From contig NC_064035.1 of assembly GCF_932526225.1 (NCBI RefSeq), forward strand, positions 12,592,566-12,656,565: a stretch of DNA of 64,000 nucleotides, read 5' to 3'. Below are positions 59,201-64,000 of this stretch, piece after piece. The translations under genes were made by a program, and so were the position numbers. This DNA comes from Nematostella vectensis. Lineage: Eukaryota; Cnidaria; Anthozoa; Actiniaria; Edwardsiidae. Under the pieces are notes generated by a model, which saw only the letters and a program-made list of their open reading frames with translations, had not been told where the DNA came from and did no database searches. Positions within the stretch are counted from its first letter, which is position 1. Every line of letters starts with the position of its first letter.

Positions 59201-62200
59201 ATTGGGTGTTTTCCTTCGGGTACGAGAACCGTTCAAATTCTTCGTCCAGTTTCCTATTGCAAAAGGGATAATTATTAAACAGGGTTTATAATTATCCCTT
59301 AAGGGTTTTTTTAAGTATTCCAACTTACCTTCGCGTTATTTTCGCTATTGTGTCCACTAAAAGACAAGAAAAGACTTATTAAGAACACGACTTTAAAGTG
59401 AAATTTCGAAATGCAGGAAGTAATAGGGAACTCTCACCTCCGTCGTCATCCTCGTCTGAAAGAAAACAGTATCAGTGTTAGTATAAATTCTAATACAAAA
59501 AAGTTATCTAAAGGAACCGTATCCCCCTAAAAATGTCATTTAAAACACTAATTCATATTATACCGTCCTAACCCTCCCCTCATGGTGGAACTTTTGCCCT
59601 TCCGGTTATCGATTTCTCGTGTGTGTCGCGATGCCGTAGGGTCATTCGTAAAGCTACTGATTATTCTTACCCACAATACAATGATACATCGATGTCACGA
59701 TATGATGCGAGAAAAGTGCGTAGTAAAATCAGATTTTCAATTTTTTTTCAGGCTCTCTCTTAAGATCCAGGATAACAAACCTCAGGTGTGTAATATAATA
59801 AAAGACCTGGAACAAGCGCATCGATAAGAGGCTCTCGGGAAAAGCGATTTTTAATGGCGAAAATCTTCGCACCTCAGGCACTTTCCCATCCCCACCATGT
59901 TTCAAGTTCTTGGGAACTTCGGGTCCATTCACTTGCTATATCAAATCTGAGCTATTGGCTTTTAGATCGTAACTTTTTTTTTAGCGTGAAACAAATTCTT
60001 AAGCGGCAAGAAACAGAGATCAAATACTCTTCCGCCACATTTCACACCATGTCTCCCGCGTACCTTCTGAGCTAGACGAGCCGACGATCAAACTGATGCC
60101 TCGTTGCCGAAGCTTTTTGGTCACCACAAAGCCGTAGTTCTTGCAAGAACTTTCAGGGCTATCAGCAAGATCATCTGTACAGAAGAAGGAAGCACTAAGT
60201 TGGTGAACGTAGTACAGATGGCAAAAACAACACTTTGTCAGGAGAGGGGTCCAGACGTAAGGCATCGTACAGTAATCTAGCGTCTGTATCAAGAGGGTTT
60301 ATCACAATCTCTATACCTGTAGAACTGTCCAGTTTCGCAGCCGCCACAATCACATCCCGCCCAGCAGTGACTTCCCTATACTCGTTTTCAGGTTCCAAGT
60401 CTTCATCAGGGGGCTCCTCTCCAGACTCTGCGCCAATATACGTCACAGGTACTTCATCTGATTCAAGTGAATGTCTATCATCCTTCTGGGATTCCTGTGA
60501 GTCAAGCGCCTCTAAAGATTGCGAGGGAGAGAGGGATGGGGAGGTCGACCTTGAAGTGTCTGGCGACGAGGGAGGGGAGGGAAGGTAGAATTGTTCCCAG
60601 GCGTCTTGATCTGGGGGAGCTATCCTTCCTGTAAAGCGCCTCAAGTCTTCGACGACCTGTTCGCCTTGCGAAGCGTCACGCTGATTGGTCTGATCCGAGG
60701 GGCGGTGGGGAGAGTACGGTGACAGTGGGGGGGAAGGGTGGGGCGACACACCCGGTGTGCTCATAGGAGTTCCTGTCTCGACCTTTAAAGTTCTCTTCTT
60801 TTTTGATAAGTCTTCGAGTTCCACGAGCAAACTAGTGGGAACACTCCCGATAAGCCTTTCCGTGGTGACTTCTCGCCTGGACACCATCTTTTCAGGACCA
60901 CTTTCCGTGGTGACTTCTCGCCTGGACACCATCTCTTCAGGACCACTTTCCGTGGTGACTTCTCGCCTGGACACCATCTCTTCAGGACCACTTTCCGTGG
61001 TGACTTCTCGCCTGGACACCATCTTTTCAGGACCGCTTTCCGTGGTGACTTCTCGCCTGGACACCATCTCTTTAGGACCACTTTCCGTGGTGACTTCTCG
61101 CCTGGACACCATCTCTTCAGGACCACTTTCCGTGGTGACTTCTCGCCTGGACACCATCTCTTGAGGACCGCTTCCCGTGTCGTCGACAATGGCAATGTCT
61201 GAAGCTTTTGGAAGGTCAACAAAGCATCGCCATCGTCTATTTGACAACTGACCAAGAATTTTCAGTTTGGTTTTCTTTGGTATGAGTGTTGAGGGATGGC
61301 CTAGGACGAGGTAGTAATCATCCTTCGTCGTCGCCTCAAATTCGCAAACCTTAGACACTGGAAACAGATCAAAGTGCTAAAGCAGACATAAAGATAAACA
61401 GAGATTATTTGAACAATACACCGAAGGCGACACCCTTAAAAAAAATCATAAAATGTTCTTGACGACTCAAGCCAAGGCGTGCACAATTGGAGAATATCCT
61501 TGGATAAGTGGAAACGCGGCTTCCTTTGTCAGCAGTAGATATATTGGACATTTAAGAGACCCTTTAAAACTCCACCCCCCCCCCCCCTTCCCCCACCCAA
61601 ATAAACCCCACGGGCCTGTGGTCATATAGCTCACGTTCACATCGTGTATTGCTGCCAAGAAAGGCCTGTTCCTGTCCTTCAAGCATCTCTAACTCGCATT
61701 CTTTCGCTCGCAGCTTATGCTAGAAAAAAATGGCAATAAATGAATAAACGAGGTGAAACTTAACATTGTTAGAAAATTAGAAAATTACTAGGAAAATTAA
61801 TATGCATGGTATAGGGGGATGGAAAGGCAAACAGTGACATGTTACAACCAAAGCTTAGAGCATCATCACTGAATAAGTAAGCATCGAGATTTGGGACTTT
61901 GCCTTTTATGAAATCCAGTTCAAAATTAAAGGAAGATGCATCTGCGTCTCTATTCAAGACCACAAAAGTCTCCTTTGAAATGTCTTACCTGTAGTTTTAC
62001 AAGTCTTGGGTTAATAGCTGGTTCTGGAGGCTTTTCTACGATTTCAAAACTCTCTTCAACATCACCTGAATAGTACACAACCAAGAGCAGCAGTAAGTAA
62101 AAGAAATATTAACCAATAAATAAAAAAAGGCCGAAACGATATCTTCCGAAGGGCTCTTTAGAGCATGGTGTGCAGGCATGGAAACAACAGAACGGCCAAC

Positions 62201-63290
62201 AGCAGGGGAATGAATCAACACCTCTGTGAAACAGTAGCAGCGCTTAAAGAAAACACATACCAATGCCTATTACTAACCTTCCATGCCAGAATCTTCATCA
62301 TCCTTTTCAGAGTACTTTCTGAAAAAAAAGGTCAATTTCAGATATGAAAACCTCTTCAGAAAATTTTGCGGCTTCCATATACAATTGAACAATACTGTAT
62401 TCTCCTTAGCTTGTTAAACCACTGCTTTAGCATCTTCAAACTACTGCCGAAGTTAAAAAAAGGGTACTACTGCTGTAGTGCCAGGCTAAAAGGGAAGGGT
62501 CTGAAGGGTCCGGACCCACCCTTCTCATGTGACGAGATGAGTTCGAGTTAGGTTGACACATTCGTTGGTAGTTATGAAGATGGTTGATTTTATGCATGCA
62601 TTTGGAAATAAAAAAAATCTCTAGATTCATCTAGTGATCTATTACCAGAGCTGAGGAAGCCCTTTGAACGTAATTAATCCGTTGTTAGTGAAGTACTACT
62701 CTGAAAACCACCCTGCATTTTCTCTAGAAACGCCCTCAGGTGTTGACAATAATACCTTACACAAGACGACAGCGATGACAGGGAGAATGTGATAAAAAAA
62801 ATTTATTCTTAGCACCCAATTCTACTTCAGTTGGAAATACTGATTGAGCTGTTGATGTTAATTTTTTTCCAATCCTGTCACTATTACGATGAATAAACGT
62901 TACCCATGAAGACCAATGTTTACATATTATACTCACAGCTCAGGTGCAAGATGGTACCTCCTCTGCTCAACTGCCAGCATCTTGGCATCCTGAAGCCTCT
63001 TGTCTACAAAAAAGAGAAATAAAACATTTGCTTTTCTTTAATTTTAATATATAACCTTTGTATTGACACTGAAGGCAATTTTAACTTACCCACTGTGGAG
63101 TTGCTCTGAAAGGACAAAGAGAAGAATAAATCAGATAAATTATTATAAATAATTTATTTTATATTGTTTATTTAATTTTATAATTTATTAGAATAAATCA
63201 GAATAAATTATTGAAGAAAGTGAAATAATTTTTTATTTCCAAACCTGCGGAGTATCAGCAAGGTCGATTCCCTCTTCTATTTTGCTGATC
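59201..63290 (-). CDS. Unrecognised gene with coding minisatellite and two microexons (5' end missing)
   Basis: Exons 5' to 3': 63245-63290, 63090-63105 (16 nt), 62937-63003, 62278-62318, 61989-62065, 61635-61719, 60257-61357, 60064-60174, 59438-59455 (18 nt), 59329-59356, 59201-59253. Phases agree at all junctions, though the donor at 60257 (TTAC|gtctgg) is weak. Otherwise the large exon can run to a stop at 60195. The N-terminal part is charged and helical (KRLQDAKMLAVEQRRYHLAP, EESFEIVEKPPEPAINPRL, HKLRAKECELEMLEGQEQ). Then comes a compact segment with KDDYYLVLGHPSTLIPKK and NRRWRCFVDLP, seven 15-residue repeats, a Ser/Pro-rich acidic stretch, and a C-terminal part with NYGFVVTKKLRQRGISLIVG and RKLDEEFERFSYPKE. 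The last exon ends at gtaagt or reads Cys-Lys-stop at 59193. I do not recognise the family. More exons probably lie beyond 64000. Confidence 0.65.
60858..61172 (-). repeat. In-frame coding minisatellite, seven 45-bp copies
   Basis: Seven nearly identical 45-bp units encode SGPxxMVSRREVTTE, where xx varies (QE, EE, KE, EK). DNA identity between units is very high, including at third codon positions, which points to recent expansion or homogenisation. Copy number is likely polymorphic. Confidence 0.95.
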
Positions 63291-63369
63291 CTTAAAAATA
63301 TCAGTGACCATTAAACCTTATTTATACACCATCCTTCCTCAGGTACCGATGACATCAAGGTCAGCATTA

Positions 63370-63704
63370 CAGGCCCGTAGCCAGGGGGGGCTCGGGGGAT
63401 TTGGACAAACCCCCCGACCCGGCTTTAAGGTCCGCTCAGAGTAAACGAAAAAATATAACCTTTCCCTGGATATACCCTGCACATCAATATGTCTTTAAAA
63501 TGACTATAAACATCTTTTTATAATAATTATCTTTATTATTATTGCTATATGTTAAAAAGCACCCTAAATTTTAAATACAAGATTGAATTTATTTGAAATA
63601 TTGGTTGCCTAATGTAAATAAAGCTAGGAGGGGGGTATACCTGAAATTTTGTCCGCTCAATGGAAAAACGAGCCAACCCGCTCAAAATCCTGGCTACGGG
63701 CGTG
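63370..63704. mobile_element. Short inverted-repeat element, relative of 4019-4324
   Basis: The left end is CAGGCCCGTAGCCAGG and the right end is CCTGGCTACGGGCGTG, inverted with one mismatch. Flanks GCATTA and GCATCA suggest a short target duplication. The interior is AT-rich and noncoding. The shared CAGGCCCGTA terminus links it to the element at 4019. Confidence 0.75.
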
Positions 63705-63857
63705 GCATCATGAGGCACAATAGCAAGGCGGCAGAGGGGGGAGGTGACGGAGAGAAGAGACAGGAGGGGTCTTCTCGCTCCTTTCTCCTCTCTCCCTCCC
63801 CCTCCGCTGCCCTTGTTCCACCTTGTTCTCGCGCCTGTGACCTCAATGCCCTGGGAT

Positions 63858-64000
63858 GTACATCATCATCTTTATCATTATCACCGTCATCTTTATCATC
63901 ATCAGTCTAATTAACATCCTCTATACAGATGTTTTCATTACCATCCAGTATCTACATCATCGTCGACATTGTCATGGTCATCACAATTGATATCATCACA
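63858..64000. repeat. Imperfect ATC microsatellite at right edge
   Basis: Interrupted ATC/GTC/ATT trinucleotides continuing off the window. Confidence 0.85.

Noticed and set aside
60757-61255. Repeat ORFs on both strands (VVTSRLDTISSGPLS and KRWCPGEKSPRKV)
   Set aside because: They are alternative frames of the coding 45-bp minisatellite. The frame continuous with the flanking exons is SGPxxMVSRREVTTE.

Overview
This is animal (metazoan) nuclear DNA. The genes are split into many small exons with GT-AG introns, and AATAAA signals follow several stop codons. The families are animal ones: a Grb7/10/14-type adaptor, hyccin, a LanC-like protein, a tamalin/CYTIP-like PDZ scaffold and cGAS-like receptors. 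The abundance of ATC microsatellites, minisatellites and small inverted-repeat transposons, together with a cGAS-like gene, suggests a cnidarian, probably a sea anemone or coral. That placement is inference; no species-specific marker was read. Most exon models were rebuilt by hand from reading frame, splice signals and codon phase, and phases agree at nearly every junction.

Layout, left to right. (1) 253-5116 (+): the 3' part of an unrecognised coiled-coil gene. (2) 7104-19060 (-): a 15-exon Grb7/10/14-like adaptor with RA, PH, BPS and SH2 regions. Its introns hold several tandem arrays and two inverted-repeat elements. (3) 21.2-21.6 kb: a decayed LanCL exon fragment, then 22340-26774 (+): an intact 9-exon LanCL gene. 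(4) 27310-30377 (-): cGAS/Mab21-type nucleotidyltransferase sequence, best read as one gene with two tandem domains, the first with intact catalytic residues and the second degenerate. It converges on LanCL at a shared palindromic polyadenylation signal. (5) 32267-32464 (+): an NDUFB3-like complex I subunit, divergent from the cGAS-like gene. (6) 33845-37346 (-): mitochondrial ribosomal protein L10, whose second intron holds a nested transposon with a dead RecQ-like helicase. (7) 37851-46265 (+), with an alternative last exon at 48007-48350: a hyccin/FAM126 gene divergent from MRPL10. (8) 50669-57391 (-): a tamalin/CYTIP-like PDZ gene. (9) 59201-63290 (-): an unrecognised gene with two microexons and a coding minisatellite.

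The genes are functionally mixed: signalling adaptors (Grb-like, tamalin-like), PI4KA complex (hyccin), mitochondrial (NDUFB3, MRPL10), glutathione/dehydroamino-acid chemistry (LanCL) and innate immunity (cGAS-like). They form divergent and convergent pairs rather than operons.

Two observations stand out. The first is the apparent two-domain cGAS-like protein, with one live and one dead domain, recalling the architecture of vertebrate OAS2/OAS3. The second is a set of minisatellites tied to splice sites, clearest in the Grb-like gene. There a 27-bp unit is a copy of the end of the RA-domain exon plus its 5' splice site, amplified about 30 times while keeping frame.
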